Counted from the stretch's first letter, positions 18,200 to 27,416 are shown. The stretch is DNA of 64,000 nucleotides from Lachnospiraceae bacterium (GCA_009911035.1 QXWO01000003.1:1-64000); one strand, 5' to 3'. Made by a program: numbers and translations. Notes: generated from the letters alone by a model not told the origin.

Positions 18200-19120
18200 T
18201 TAATTATTAGCCAGTCCGCACAGCTCCTCCAGCATCTTCGGAAGTTCTATGTCCATGTTTTCATCTGAGAACTGGCAGGTGCCTACTTTTTTGTGCCCTC
18301 CGCCCCCGTATTTTAACATAAGACTGCCCACATTTACTTCACAGGTACGGTTTAAGATACTGTATCCTACTGCGGCGGAACAGCCTGCGCCGCCTCTCCC
18401 GCTGACTATCCACGCAGAAATATTCTGCTCCGGGTACATGCTGTAAATCATAAAACGGTTTCCTGTGTAAATCGGACTCACGCCCCGCAGATCTGTAATT
18501 ATAACCTTCCCTTTCACTTTTGTATAAGCCGTAACCATTTCTTTAAATTTTAAAGTCTGCTCGTTGTACATCGCGATACGTTCTTTTACGTCCGGCAGAT
18601 TCAGGATTTCTTCGGTGGTCATTGTGCGGCAGGCATCAATGAGTTTCTCCATCAACTGGTAATTGGAAATGGTAAAATTCCGGAAGCGTCCCAGCCCGGT
18701 TCTCGGGTCCATCAGGAATCCTACCAGAATCCACCCCTTGGGGTTCTGGATCTCATCAATGGTCAGATTTCCGGAATCCACTTTGTCAACTGCTTCCATC
18801 ATATCGTCAAACTGCGGAAATCTCTCCCTGCCCCCATAATATTCATAAATAATACGGGCACAGGAAGGGGTGATGCGGCTCTCTCCTTTATACTTCCCTT
18901 CCAGTTCCAATCTCTCATGCTCGCTGGAATGATGGTCAAACCAAAGCCCGCACCCTTCTACAAAGGGCACATTGGCAAGACAGTCATCTTCATTCACTTC
19001 CACCAGTCCGTCCTGCAAATCTTTCGGATGGGCAAATTTCCAGTGGTCAATAATCCCCGCTTCTTTCAGCAGTGCTCCGCATGCAAGTCCATCAAAATCT
19101 GAACGTGTAACTAACCTCAT
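18200..19120 (-). CDS. DHH-family phosphoesterase
   Basis: 306 residues. Motif I is SDFDG (about 7-11). The family-defining WFDHHSS follows at about 60-66. The DHHA1-type nucleic-acid/substrate-binding end, GGGGHKKVGT, is at about 272-281. Such enzymes cleave phosphodiester or phosphoanhydride bonds with Mn(II), including nanoRNA, cyclic dinucleotide intermediates or polyphosphate. The N-terminal aspartates and DHH are present, so activity is expected; the substrate cannot be told. GGAGG seven bases before the ATG supports the start, and a strong promoter lies upstream. It appears to be a single-gene unit ending at the bidirectional terminator. Confidence 0.85.
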   Translation of the reverse strand: MRLVTRSDFDGLACGALLKEAGIIDHWKFAHPKDLQDGLVEVNEDDCLANVPFVEGCGLWFDHHSSEHERLELEGKYKGESRITPSCARIIYEYYGGRERFPQFDDMMEAVDKVDSGNLTIDEIQNPKGWILVGFLMDPRTGLGRFRNFTISNYQLMEKLIDACRTMTTEEILNLPDVKERIAMYNEQTLKFKEMVTAYTKVKGKVIITDLRGVSPIYTGNRFMIYSMYPEQNISAWIVSGRGGAGCSAAVGYSILNRTCEVNVGSLMLKYGGGGHKKVGTCQFSDENMDIELPKMLEELCGLANN

Positions 19121-19182
19121 TATAATCCTCCATTCCTGTCCAGCCTGCAGATCCGGGTGCAGGCATCAATTTATCTGACTCT

Positions 19183-19211
19183 ATTATAGGTAATTTCCGG
19201 GAAGTTTTCAA
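19183..19211 (-). promoter_or_regulatory. Sigma-A promoter for the DHH phosphoesterase gene
   Basis: On the minus strand TTGAAA (19206-19211), exactly 17 bp, then a perfect TATAAT (19183-19188). The ATG is about 60 bp downstream. Confidence 0.8.
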
Positions 19212-19283
19212 TGAAAAGTCTTAAGCACTTTCCCCCTTCATCTATGGTCTTTGGCCTTCTTATTACTTTCAGCAGCGCCATAT

Positions 19284-19964
19284 TCAGTCAAACAACAGCT
19301 CGTCTACTGTTACAAATTCGTATCCTTCCTCCGTCAGCTCATCCACAATTTTCAGCGCCGCCGTCACTGTGGTCTTATACTGGTCGTGCATCAGGATAAT
19401 ATCGTTTTCCTCCGCCTTGGCACAGACGTTTTTCACAATGCAGGAGACATCATGACTGCACCAGTCAAGCGGATCGATTGTCCATAATACCGGAAACATG
19501 TTAAGTTCCTTTTCAAACTCCTTGTTCCAGCTTCCGTAAGGGGGCCGCACGTAAATAACGTCCTCCCCGGTCACCGCTTTAATCACTTCGTTGGTTTTTA
19601 TGATTTCTTCCTTGAAGCTTTCCCTGTTCTTGGAGGTGAGCTGGGTATGGTTATAGGTATGGTTTCCAATCAGATGCTCATCTTCATAAATTTTTTTGAC
19701 AATTTCAGGGTAACTCTCGGCATTCTTTCCCGTAATAAAAAAAGTCACTTTGGCATTCCGCTCTTTCAGTCCCTTAAGGAGCTGTTCCGTATAGTACGGA
19801 TGGGGGCCATCGTCAAAAGTGAGGGCAATCTTTTTATTGCCCTCATCCCCAGATGTTCTTCCCATAGTCTGAACTTCCTGTTGCTGCATAAGTCCAATGA
19901 TGCATATAGCCACAAGCAGTATAAACAGAATAATGCATGATAGGATTCTTTTTTTTAAATTCAT
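19284..19964 (-). CDS. Polysaccharide deacetylase (NodB homology domain), membrane-anchored
   Basis: 226 residues. One N-terminal helix (5-25) anchors an extracellular NodB domain. The metal and catalytic motifs are all present: TFDDGPH (D51, D52), the HxxxH pair in NHTYNH (H102, H106), RPPYG (140-144), a tryptophan-aspartate segment (WTIDPLDW) and LMHD (H193). Such enzymes remove N- or O-acetyl groups from peptidoglycan, chitin-like or other cell-surface glycans and can confer lysozyme resistance. It lies downstream of the rhamnose mutarotase gene on the same strand, about 110 bp away. Complete motifs make an active enzyme likely; the exact polymer is unknown. Confidence 0.9.
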   Translation of the reverse strand: MNLKKRILSCIILFILLVAICIIGLMQQQEVQTMGRTSGDEGNKKIALTFDDGPHPYYTEQLLKGLKERNAKVTFFITGKNAESYPEIVKKIYEDEHLIGNHTYNHTQLTSKNRESFKEEIIKTNEVIKAVTGEDVIYVRPPYGSWNKEFEKELNMFPVLWTIDPLDWCSHDVSCIVKNVCAKAEENDIILMHDQYKTTVTAALKIVDELTEEGYEFVTVDELLFD

Positions 19965-20075
19965 GCTGTAAAGACAATCTTTCCCTTGTACTTATTCTAT
20001 TTATATGCATCAAATCCTTCTGTCTATTCCATTTCTTTGACTTCATTGCGCCATATCCAGATCTATTTTTTGTTT

Positions 20076-20387
20076 TTAGTCTAAATGAAATACATTCTGC
20101 AAATCTATGGATACCGGACTGTTGTCCGGATTTGTCTCCATAATATCTGCCATAAAATCCCACCATTTCCGGTTTATTTCGGTATCTGCGCCTTTAGCCC
20201 AGAGTTCCTCGTCCTCAATCTCAATGTAACCAAATAAGGTCAATGTTTCCCTATCCAGAAAAATCGTGTAGTTCCGGCCGCCATGCTGGTGAATCATGTC
20301 CTTCATTTCGGGCCAGAGGAGGTTATGGCGCCTTTCGTATTCTTCCTCCCGGCCTTCAAACAATTTCATTTTAAACCCTTTAATCAT
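20076..20387 (-). CDS. rhaM: L-rhamnose mutarotase
   Basis: 103 residues, the usual size for the RhaM/YiiL family, which interconverts alpha and beta anomers of L-rhamnose. It shows the family order KMKLFEG, then the catalytic tyrosine/histidine segment YERRHNLLWPEM, GGRNYTIFLD, LFGYIEIED and a tryptophan pair RKWWDFMADIM. The ATG at 20387 has AAGGA eight bases upstream; the ATG six codons earlier would place its own codons in that site. No rhamnose kinase or aldolase is nearby, so it may serve in general aldose handling with the ROK kinase and isomerase upstream. Confidence 0.88.
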   Translation of the reverse strand: MIKGFKMKLFEGREEEYERRHNLLWPEMKDMIHQHGGRNYTIFLDRETLTLFGYIEIEDEELWAKGADTEINRKWWDFMADIMETNPDNSPVSIDLQNVFHLD

Positions 20388-20426
20388 TTTTGAATGTCCT
20401 TTCATTCTACAATAAGCTGCGGTATG

Positions 20427-20603
20427 TCACACAAACTGATTCTGCTCCCGGTCATAGGAATATCCTATGCCTTGCAGTTTTTCCTCTATCTCCGCCTTAC
20501 TGACATCCATGTCATTACACATAACATCTATGTCAGAATAAAAGTCCCGGAGCTTTAAATTCACAAAGCTTAAAAGCATAACAGGGTCTTTCGGTATTTG
20601 CAT
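20427..20603 (-). CDS. DUF4250 domain small protein
   Basis: A 58-residue open frame starting with ATG 20603, preceded by a strong GGAGGAGGGA. It reads MQIPKDPVMLLSFVN and continues KLRDFY, then an acidic MCNDMD, and ends REQNQFV. This is the pattern of the DUF4250 family, widespread in Clostridia, about 55-60 residues, with no known function. The position 24 bp after the RhaM-gene side and the excellent ribosome binding site argue that it is translated. It is too small for a membrane or catalytic assignment. Confidence 0.85.
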   Translation of the reverse strand: MQIPKDPVMLLSFVNLKLRDFYSDIDVMCNDMDVSKAEIEEKLQGIGYSYDREQNQFV

Positions 20604-20637
20604 ATTCCCTCCTCCTACAGCTTGGTTCCATGGCGGC

Positions 20638-20671
20638 GGCCGGCTATATACCCAGACGTATATGTCCGGCC
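20638..20671. other. GC-rich hairpin after the isomerase gene
   Basis: GGCCGGCTATATA pairs imperfectly with the TATATGTCCGGCC segment across a short loop, just downstream of the isomerase stop on the minus strand. No T-run follows, so it is a weak or Rho-assisted terminator, or an mRNA 3'-end stabiliser. Confidence 0.4.
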
Positions 20672-20686
20672 CGCTGCCCGGGGAAC

Positions 20687-22483
20687 TTAGACTCTTACAT
20701 AAGCCTTAATGGTGGCTATTTCTTTTCCTTCACTTTCCCCAAAGGGTCTTATAGTGTATTCTTTTACCTGCTCCGGGATGATAAAGGTTTCCGCATAATG
20801 CACCACAAATGGGGCGAAGGCCCCGGAGGGACTTTCCACTATGGCTTCCCTTCCTTCCACCAGATTTAACACATTGACACTGCCCATCGTGTTATGGCAG
20901 ACCTTACCACAAAACCAGTGGCGCCTTGTTTCTATGAACTCTCTTTCATGAAGCCCTGTCCGTTCCTGTCTGTAACCGTCCCCTTCTTCAAGGACACTTA
21001 CCTGCCCCACCAGATTTTCTTTCACCCATTTCGTATCCCTGTTCCACTGAATCACCTGCTTCCCATGGTCTATATGCACAGGTCTTGGCCTGCCATCCAG
21101 TCCCAGTCTGTTCCAGTCCCACAGTTTAAAGGTAAAAATATAAGGGGTGGCGCTGATTTCAAGAACCATGCTGTTTTTACCGGAACAGTGAATGGTTCCT
21201 GCCGGAATAAGAAAGTGGTCATGTTTTCTGGCCGGGAAGCGGTTGATATATTTTTCATCAGGGAAAGTTATTTCTCCTCGGTCTGCCCGTTCAAGGTCAG
21301 CTATCATGGCCTCCTTGTCAATTCCTTCCTTCACTCCAAGATAAACCACTGCATCCTCCCCGGCATCCAGAATATAATAGCTTTCATCCTGGGTATAATG
21401 CATCCCGAAGTTCTGCTGAATGTATTCCGTTAAGGGATGCACCTGCAGGCTTAAGTTCTGTCCCCCCATGGTATCCAGAAAGTCAAAACGGATGGGGAAC
21501 TCTTTTCCAAACCGGGCGTGGACCCTGTCCCCTAAAAGTTCCACAGGTTTTAAGAATACGGCGTCTATGGAAGGCACTTCCACCCTCACATCACCATACC
21601 CCAAGTATAAACTATTTTCCTCCGGTACGCCATCAAAACTCCATGCAAAATTTTCCTGATCCCGGTCAAGGCCGCAGACCTCCTTCATCCACTGACCGCC
21701 CCATACGCCGGGATCGAAGTAGGGAACTACCCGGAAAGGCGCGGAAACCGTTTTGTCAATGCCCGCCATGAAAGCCGCCCTGGTAAGCATCTTCGGGTCC
21801 TCCTTCCGGTTAGTGTCAAGAAGATAATCCATAGACGGGAACAGCTTTTGTTTCAGTCTGTCTGCCACACGCCACTCCACAAAAAATCCTCTTTTGTATT
21901 TGCGCAGGGTATCTTCTTCATAGTTGTCCATCTTCCAGTTAGCCAGCTCCCCGCTGCGGTAGCGGAGCTGGATCTCCCATCTCGCAAGATCAGCGTAAAC
22001 AAGAATGTCCCCCACAGTCAGCAGGGAAGCGCCAGTGCCGATAACCAGAATGATTTTCTCCCCCGCCTCTTTACCGCCGTCTTCTCCTGCGGCCCCTTCC
22101 ATGCTTTCTTTTATGCTTTTTATTTTTTCCTGTCCTGCCGCAAGAAGCGCCGGATCAAAAAATTCTTCCATGGTCCGGCAGGTGAGCACACCGAATACCC
22201 GGTCGTCGGTCAGCTCCCTGTGTATCATCCGGGTAATTTCTTCCCCGGAATAACTGTAATCGTCGCTGTATACCACTTCCACCCGTAAAAACGCCTGCTG
22301 AAAATGGGAAACAATTTCCCGTACCCTTACCCCGGGATAACACTCTGCTGTTATGACCGTACACTCCCGTCCCCTGCATTTTTTCTTTAGTTCCTTTAAA
22401 ATATCCGTATACCCCTCGAAAGCTTCCCCATCAAACCCTTTCACCAATGTGCAGGGACATTTCTCATAATTTGACTTATTCAT
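20687..22483 (-). CDS. Class I mannose-6-phosphate isomerase fused to an N-terminal uncharacterised domain
   Basis: 598 residues. From about residue 250 the protein is a cupin-type class I phosphomannose isomerase: VWGGQWMKEVCG, then the zinc-ligand region GGQNLSLQVHP, the glutamate in DESYYIL, and PAGTIHCSG. It should interconvert mannose-6-P and fructose-6-P. The first 230 residues (EAFEGYTDILKELKKK ... RWEIQLRYRSGE) resemble a nucleotide-kinase-like fold but no Walker A P-loop is visible. The ATG at 22483 has GAGG six bases upstream; the earlier ATG is not preferred. The ROK kinase gene lies 54 bp upstream, suggesting coupled phosphorylation and isomerisation of mannose or fructose. Confidence 0.82.
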   Translation of the reverse strand: MNKSNYEKCPCTLVKGFDGEAFEGYTDILKELKKKCRGRECTVITAECYPGVRVREIVSHFQQAFLRVEVVYSDDYSYSGEEITRMIHRELTDDRVFGVLTCRTMEEFFDPALLAAGQEKIKSIKESMEGAAGEDGGKEAGEKIILVIGTGASLLTVGDILVYADLARWEIQLRYRSGELANWKMDNYEEDTLRKYKRGFFVEWRVADRLKQKLFPSMDYLLDTNRKEDPKMLTRAAFMAGIDKTVSAPFRVVPYFDPGVWGGQWMKEVCGLDRDQENFAWSFDGVPEENSLYLGYGDVRVEVPSIDAVFLKPVELLGDRVHARFGKEFPIRFDFLDTMGGQNLSLQVHPLTEYIQQNFGMHYTQDESYYILDAGEDAVVYLGVKEGIDKEAMIADLERADRGEITFPDEKYINRFPARKHDHFLIPAGTIHCSGKNSMVLEISATPYIFTFKLWDWNRLGLDGRPRPVHIDHGKQVIQWNRDTKWVKENLVGQVSVLEEGDGYRQERTGLHEREFIETRRHWFCGKVCHNTMGSVNVLNLVEGREAIVESPSGAFAPFVVHYAETFIIPEQVKEYTIRPFGESEGKEIATIKAYVRV

Positions 22484-22537
22484 TTTATCCTCTTTTCTCT
22501 GCCGCTTTTCATGCATATATAATTTTTTAGAACGAAA

Positions 22538-23476
22538 TTAGAACGAAAGGTCATTTTGACCGTATTTTTGTGCCGACAGATTTGCCGCACCGATAATTGC
22601 CGCGTCATTGGCAAGAACGGAGCACACAATCTGTGCTGTTTCCATTTCCTTAAAATAGATCTTCTGCTTCACTTTTTCCCGGACAGGGCCAAGGAACCGT
22701 TCTCCCTGGGCGCTGACACCGCCCCCTATGACGATTCTTTCCGGGTCAAAAATATTGATCAGGTCGGCAATTCCTTCTGCCACATAGTCTGTATATTCGT
22801 CAAAGACCCGCAGGGCCGCCTCCTGTCCTGCTTTCAGCACTTCAAAAAACAGCCTCCCGTTTAGCTCCGGTTCATCCATTCCGTTAAAAACGCCTGCTTT
22901 TTCTGCGCTTAAAAGAAGGGCCCTGGTAGAGGCATAACATTCCCAGCAGCCTTTTCTTTTACAGGTACATTCCCTTCCGCCTTTTTCTATCAGGGTGTGG
23001 CCAATAATGTTGGCGTTCCCATGGCTTCCCAGATACAGTCTGCCGTCAAAAATAATTCCGCCGCCTATGCCCGTTCCGAAAGTCACCATAATCATCTGAC
23101 GGCTCCCCCGCCCTGCTCCTGCAAGGTACTCTCCCATGGCTGCACAGTTTGCGTCATTTTCCACATAGACCGGAACCTTTAGCTGTTCCTTAAGCTCCCG
23201 GCACACATAAACCTGCTGCCATCTGATATTATTGGAATAAATCACCACCCCTGCCTCCCGGTCCAAAACCCCGGGACATCCAAGACCGGCGCAGGATATG
23301 GGGGGATTTCCTGCTTTGTGCAAAAGTTCCCTTGCCATCCTACCCATCCTGTCAATGACCGCCGCCGGACCTTCTCCACAGCAGGTCAGCCCTTCCGCCT
23401 TTTCCACAACCTCATGCCGGTCATTTACAAGGCCCATACTGATAGTTGTTCCTCCCAAGTCGATGCCTATTTTCAC
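22538..23476 (-). CDS. ROK family sugar kinase (glucokinase/fructokinase-like)
   Basis: 312 residues. The ATPase-fold phosphate-1 motif GIDLGGT is at 3-9. The catalytic aspartate lies in ENDANCAAMGE, followed by GTGIGGGI. The ROK zinc site is CTCKRKGCWE preceded by GHTLIEKGG. All active-site pieces are present, so ATP-dependent phosphorylation of a hexose (glucose, mannose or fructose) is expected. The start is GTG with GGGAAGG five bases upstream. It sits 35 bp after the ROK regulator and just before the mannose-6-phosphate isomerase, forming a probable three-gene sugar-use operon. The precise sugar is not determined. Confidence 0.88.
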   Translation of the reverse strand: MKIGIDLGGTTISMGLVNDRHEVVEKAEGLTCCGEGPAAVIDRMGRMARELLHKAGNPPISCAGLGCPGVLDREAGVVIYSNNIRWQQVYVCRELKEQLKVPVYVENDANCAAMGEYLAGAGRGSRQMIMVTFGTGIGGGIIFDGRLYLGSHGNANIIGHTLIEKGGRECTCKRKGCWECYASTRALLLSAEKAGVFNGMDEPELNGRLFFEVLKAGQEAALRVFDEYTDYVAEGIADLINIFDPERIVIGGGVSAQGERFLGPVREKVKQKIYFKEMETAQIVCSVLANDAAIIGAANLSAQKYGQNDLSF

Positions 23477-23511
23477 TCAAACCTTCCCTTCCGGGAAATT
23501 GTATTCCCAAA

Positions 23512-24669
23512 TTATATTCCTGCATTATGTTCCAGCACCAGGGCAGCCGTCCCGATAAAGGACGCGCTTCCTATAAAAGAGGAGGATTCCACATGGATAT
23601 TCCTCTCCTGCCCCCATGAAAAGCTCCTGCCTCCCAGCTTTTCCTTCAGTCTTTTCACGATCTCTTTCTGATAAATATGTAAATCACCGCCCACAATAAA
23701 ACACTGTGTGTCATAGGCGTTGGCCATATTGGCAAAAGCTACCTCCAGATATTCCGTCATTCTCTCCAAAGCCGCCCTGCAGACCCCATCTCCCTTTGAT
23801 GCCCTCACCAGCAGTTCCATCCATGTCAGTTCTTCTCCTGCACCGTTTTCTCTGGCCCATTTCACAACAGCTCTGGTACTGCTGTACATTTCAAGACACC
23901 CCCGCTGGCCGCATCCGCACAGAATGCCGTCCTTTTCCACTATGGTATGTCCCATAATGCCTGCAAGGCCGCTAAATCCGGTGTAAAGCCTCCCGTTCAT
24001 GATGACGCCGCCGCCAATTCCTGCGGAAATGCCTACATAAATAAAATCATCATACTGATTCCTGTTGCCGAAGTACACTTCCCCAAGAGCCGCCGTGCAG
24101 ATATCATTCTGCAGACAGACAGGCAGATGATACCTTTCTTCCAGGCAGCTTACAATGGGAAGGTTTCTGATATTGTTAAAATCCGGCGGGTTTAATATCA
24201 CGCCGTCCTTTGCCAGCAGCGGCCCGGCGCAGGAAACGCCTATCCCCCATATTTTCTCTTTATACCGGGTCTGCATCATCCTGTCACACAGCAGGAACAG
24301 CCCTTTTAAGAAAACATCATTATTTTCCATTACCGAAAGTTCCATGCTCTCTGACTGGATGATCTGCCCCTTTAAATTGATAATTCCCGCTTTCAAATTG
24401 TCCCGGCCCACATAGATCCCCAGTGTAAGAAGGGAGTCTGGAACTGCCTGCAGGTAGGTGCGCCTGCGCCCTCCTGTAGACTCTGCCACGCCGCACTCCC
24501 GTACGATTCCCTCATCCAAATATTCTTTGACCAGTCCCGTCACTGTCATTTTACTAAGTCCTGTCAAGTGACTTAATTCAATACGGGATATAGGTTCATG
24601 GATGATAATATTTTTCAAAAGAATATGCTTGTTGATGCCGTTCATACTCTGCTGGTTCATGCCGATCAT
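23512..24669 (-). CDS. ROK family transcriptional repressor (NagC/XylR-like)
   Basis: 385 residues. An N-terminal winged helix-turn-helix (about 12-70; ISRIELSHLTGLSKMTVTGLVKEYLDEGI) precedes a ROK sugar-kinase-like sensor domain with the zinc motif CGCGQRGCLE and a degraded kinase phosphate loop. Such proteins bind operators of the TTAGTA/TACTAA type and release them when sugar is bound. Two such inverted repeats lie in the upstream gap, which also carries the promoter of the divergent chemoreceptor. GAGGAG nine bases before the ATG supports the start. It probably autoregulates the ROK kinase and isomerase operon. Confidence 0.88.
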   Translation of the reverse strand: MIGMNQQSMNGINKHILLKNIIIHEPISRIELSHLTGLSKMTVTGLVKEYLDEGIVRECGVAESTGGRRRTYLQAVPDSLLTLGIYVGRDNLKAGIINLKGQIIQSESMELSVMENNDVFLKGLFLLCDRMMQTRYKEKIWGIGVSCAGPLLAKDGVILNPPDFNNIRNLPIVSCLEERYHLPVCLQNDICTAALGEVYFGNRNQYDDFIYVGISAGIGGGVIMNGRLYTGFSGLAGIMGHTIVEKDGILCGCGQRGCLEMYSSTRAVVKWARENGAGEELTWMELLVRASKGDGVCRAALERMTEYLEVAFANMANAYDTQCFIVGGDLHIYQKEIVKRLKEKLGGRSFSWGQERNIHVESSSFIGSASFIGTAALVLEHNAGI

Positions 24670-24686
24670 CCCACTTTCTCCTCTCT

Positions 24687-24709
24687 ATTAGTATAATTTT
24701 TTTACTAAT
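24687..24709. promoter_or_regulatory. ROK-regulator operator: ATTAGTA - 9 bp - TACTAAT
   Basis: A perfect 7-bp inverted repeat (24687-24693 and 24703-24709) about 20 bp upstream of the ROK regulator start. The TTAGTA/TACTAA half-sites match the XylR/NagC type, so autoregulation is likely. Confidence 0.65.
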
Positions 24710-24799
24710 ATCTTCCTCCCCCTTAATTTCCCGAGATAAATTTTGCGCTAATCTTGTGTATTCTTATTATATCTACTGTTTTTAACCACGTCAACTACT

Positions 24800-24818
24800 T
24801 AGTAAAAATAATTTACTA
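24800..24818. promoter_or_regulatory. Second ROK-type operator: TAGTAAA - 5 bp - TTTACTA
   Basis: A perfect 7-bp inverted repeat (24800-24806 and 24812-24818) 24 bp upstream of the -35 box of the divergent chemoreceptor gene. It shares the TAGTA half-site with the first operator, so one regulator could control both directions. Confidence 0.6.
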
Positions 24819-24841
24819 TCTTTTTCCCTTCAAATATTAGA

Positions 24842-24869
24842 TTGAACATTCTAATATTTATGATAAGAT
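24842..24869 (+). promoter_or_regulatory. Candidate promoter of the Cache chemoreceptor gene
   Basis: TTGAAC (24842-24847), a 16-bp spacer and TAAGAT (24864-24869), 44 bp before the ATG. The match to the sigma-A consensus is fair. No sigma-28 (motility) consensus was recognised here. Confidence 0.4.
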
Positions 24870-24912
24870 TAAATATCATACATAAATACTTAACGCATAA
24901 AGGAGTTTTGTC

Positions 24913-26841
24913 ATGAAGAAATACCGGAATTTAAAACACAAAATCACTTTTTATGTCATGTCTGCATCTATTATCATCACCCTACTGATCACCAAGATTA
25001 TGTATGGCGGAAGTGTGCGCTCTACAGATGCCACTGTTCTGGACAATATGCAGATCACCGCACGAATCTCCGCACAAAATATCAGTTCTAATCTGCATCT
25101 TCTGACTGAGCGGATGTACAATTTTTCCACGGAACCTGTATTTATTGATGAATCCGTCTCCCCAGACAAAAAGCAGGAACGTATTGACGCTATCAAATTG
25201 CAGATAGAATTTGTGTGGCTCTCTGCATATGATATCTCAGGCCAAAAGCTTTACGGCGACGCTTCCGCACCGGATTCTGTTTCCAACACCAAGTATTTTC
25301 CTTTAATGGAACAGACCCAGAATCTTACCATCGGCGAACCCTATTACGACAACGACATCCTTCAGTTATGTGTGGGCGCCCCTTTAAAAAACGGAGAGGA
25401 AGTTGCCGGATACCTCATTGGCAGTTATAAATATGACCTGCTGAACGACGTCTTGAGCCCGCTGGTTCTCGGCGATACAGGAAGCGCCTGCATCATCAAT
25501 GCGGACGGGGATATTATCGGTGACAGAGATCTTCAGAACATAATTGACCGGAAAAATATTTATGATTTATATCCTTCTGCCGAAAACACAGAAAATTTTC
25601 AGAAAGTTACCTCCTTCCAGACTGGCGCAATGCAGATGCAGCTTGGATCTGAGCTTGGCAGAAGGATCTATTATACAGGATATTCCCCCATTCCCGGAAC
25701 GAACTGGGCTTTGTTCCTGTATGCACCGCGCATTGAGTTTATGAACACAAACTACATATCAGCCGGCTTGTCCGGCCTGCTGGCTCTCCTTGCCTTGCTG
25801 GCTGCCGCGGCAGTCATTGTGCCCGTTTCCCAGCGTATCACCAGGCCCCTTGCCTCTGCTACCAGCCGCCTTCAGGCATTATCGGACGGCAACCTGTCTG
25901 AGGAAGTTGTTTTATTTAATACCAATGACGAAACTGCCGTTTTGACAGACGCCCTTGCCAAAACTATTGGAAGCCTGAAACATTATATACAGGATATTGA
26001 AACCACCTTAAGCACCCTTGCTTCCGGCAATTATGCCATTGACGTGCCTGATGATTTCCACGGCGACTTTGCATCCATTCGCACTTCCCTGTGCAATATA
26101 ACGGACGCTCTCAACAAAACTATGATGAAAATGGGACTTTCCTCCGTGAAGGTTTCCGACTGTGCCAAAGAGTTATTGGACGGTTCCCGGGAACAGATGC
26201 AGGTCCTCCATGCCATGGAAGACAACATGGCCGCCATCACTTCTTCCATTGAAAAGAATAAAAAGAATGTGCTTCAAATCGAAGACTGTGCCGAAATGGC
26301 AAGCCAGAAAACAACACTGGGCGGTGAGTACATGCAGAACATGCTGGATTCCATGTCACAGATTCATGAATCCGTTAAGGAAATATCAAGTATCAGCCTG
26401 ATGATCGACAATATTTCACGCCAGACTAACCTTCTTTCCCTGAACGCTTCTGTGGAAGCAGCAAGGGCAGGCGAGGCGGGACGCGGATTTGCCGTGGTAG
26501 CCGAAGAAATCGGCCAGCTTTCCAATCAGACTGCCGAAGCCCTTCACAAAACCGGAGATTTGATTTCCCATGCTTCACAGACCATTGACGCCGGGCTTGA
26601 GACAGCCGGGCAGACTGCTAAGACTTTTCAGGAGATTGCCGGGCTTACCCTGCAATACCGGGATATTTCCAGCCGCCTTGCTGACACTGTAAAAGAACAG
26701 ACTGACGCAGTGGCCAGTGCAAACGGCCGCCTTGCAACGCTGCAGGATATTGCCGGCAGAAATGATGAAATGTCTGCCGCTTCCCTTGCACAGGCAGAGG
26801 ATTTGCGGAATTATGTTTCACAGGTTAAGATCAAACGCTGA
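24913..26841 (+). CDS. Methyl-accepting chemotaxis protein, Cache sensor
   Basis: 642 residues. Helix 1 (11-29), a large periplasm-side Cache-type sensor (about 35-285), helix 2 (about 288-309), HAMP (about 310-362), then the cytoplasmic signalling hairpin, whose tip reads [25 protein letters not shown]-like (about 508-532). It should sense a small molecule outside the cell and control CheA. The divergent ROK regulator and the shared operator region suggest the signal may be a sugar. AGGAG seven bases before the ATG supports the start. No C-terminal CheR-binding pentapeptide is visible. An FMN-binding lipoprotein gene follows. Confidence 0.92.
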   Translation: MKKYRNLKHKITFYVMSASIIITLLITKIMYGGSVRSTDATVLDNMQITARISAQNISSNLHLLTERMYNFSTEPVFIDESVSPDKKQERIDAIKLQIEFVWLSAYDISGQKLYGDASAPDSVSNTKYFPLMEQTQNLTIGEPYYDNDILQLCVGAPLKNGEEVAGYLIGSYKYDLLNDVLSPLVLGDTGSACIINADGDIIGDRDLQNIIDRKNIYDLYPSAENTENFQKVTSFQTGAMQMQLGSELGRRIYYTGYSPIPGTNWALFLYAPRIEFMNTNYISAGLSGLLALLALLAAAAVIVPVSQRITRPLASATSRLQALSDGNLSEEVVLFNTNDETAVLTDALAKTIGSLKHYIQDIETTLSTLASGNYAIDVPDDFHGDFASIRTSLCNITDALNKTMMKMGLSSVKVSDCAKELLDGSREQMQVLHAMEDNMAAITSSIEKNKKNVLQIEDCAEMASQKTTLGGEYMQNMLDSMSQIHESVKEISSISLMIDNISRQTNLLSLNASVEAARAGEAGRGFAVVAEEIGQLSNQTAEALHKTGDLISHASQTIDAGLETAGQTAKTFQEIAGLTLQYRDISSRLADTVKEQTDAVASANGRLATLQDIAGRNDEMSAASLAQAEDLRNYVSQVKIKR

Positions 26842-26918
26842 CATGCCACAGGCCGGCTTAATCTGCTGTCACCTTTCACGGACGGCTTATAGAATATGAT
26901 AAATAGAATAGAGGTTGG

Positions 26919-27368
26919 ATGTTTATTATGAAAAGAAAAATATGCTTTGCTTTATTGACCGCTGTCCTGCTCCTTGGCGGGTGCGGTTCCCAGGGTGAGA
27001 TAAAAGACGGCTTTTATACCGCAGAAATGTCAGGCTATTCCCATGGATGGAAAGAATATGTGTGTATCATGGTAAAAAACAACAAGATTGTCTACACAGA
27101 GTTCAATGCAAAAGACCCCAGCGGTTACATCAAAGCATGGGACAATGCTTACATGCAGAATATGGCGCCCGTTTCAGGCACCTATCCCAATGAATACACC
27201 CGGTATTACGCCGCTGAACTGATTGAAAATCAGTCCTCCTCCGGCGTGGATACCCTGACCGGAGCCACTTCCTCCGGAAATAACTTTATCCAGCTCACAG
27301 CCGCCGCCATTGAGCAGGCGAAACAGGGCAATACCGACACGGTTGTGGTGGAAATGTCCAAGGAATAA
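26919..27368 (+). CDS. FMN-binding domain lipoprotein
   Basis: 149 residues. A lipobox LLGGC places the acylated cysteine at residue 22 (19 if the second ATG is used; GAGG precedes both). The rest is one FMN-binding domain, with the flavinylation site DTLTGATSSGNNF, where threonine would receive FMN from ApbE, near residue 110. Such lipoproteins carry electrons outside the membrane or, as in PplA, take part in extracellular electron transfer. It is 78 bp downstream of the Cache chemoreceptor, so co-transcription is plausible. The terminator after it ends the unit. Confidence 0.85.
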   Translation: MFIMKRKICFALLTAVLLLGGCGSQGEIKDGFYTAEMSGYSHGWKEYVCIMVKNNKIVYTEFNAKDPSGYIKAWDNAYMQNMAPVSGTYPNEYTRYYAAELIENQSSSGVDTLTGATSSGNNFIQLTAAAIEQAKQGNTDTVVVEMSKE

Positions 27369-27381
27369 ACTGCCATATCCC

Positions 27382-27416
27382 GCCGGAGTCCGCATGATAA
27401 CGGACTCCGGCTTTTT
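27382..27416. terminator. Rho-independent terminator
   Basis: GCCGGAGTCCG (27382-27392), an 8-base loop, CGGACTCCGGC (27401-27411), then TTTTTA on the plus strand. It ends the lipoprotein transcript and lies between the converging lipoprotein and clpB genes. Confidence 0.9.
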
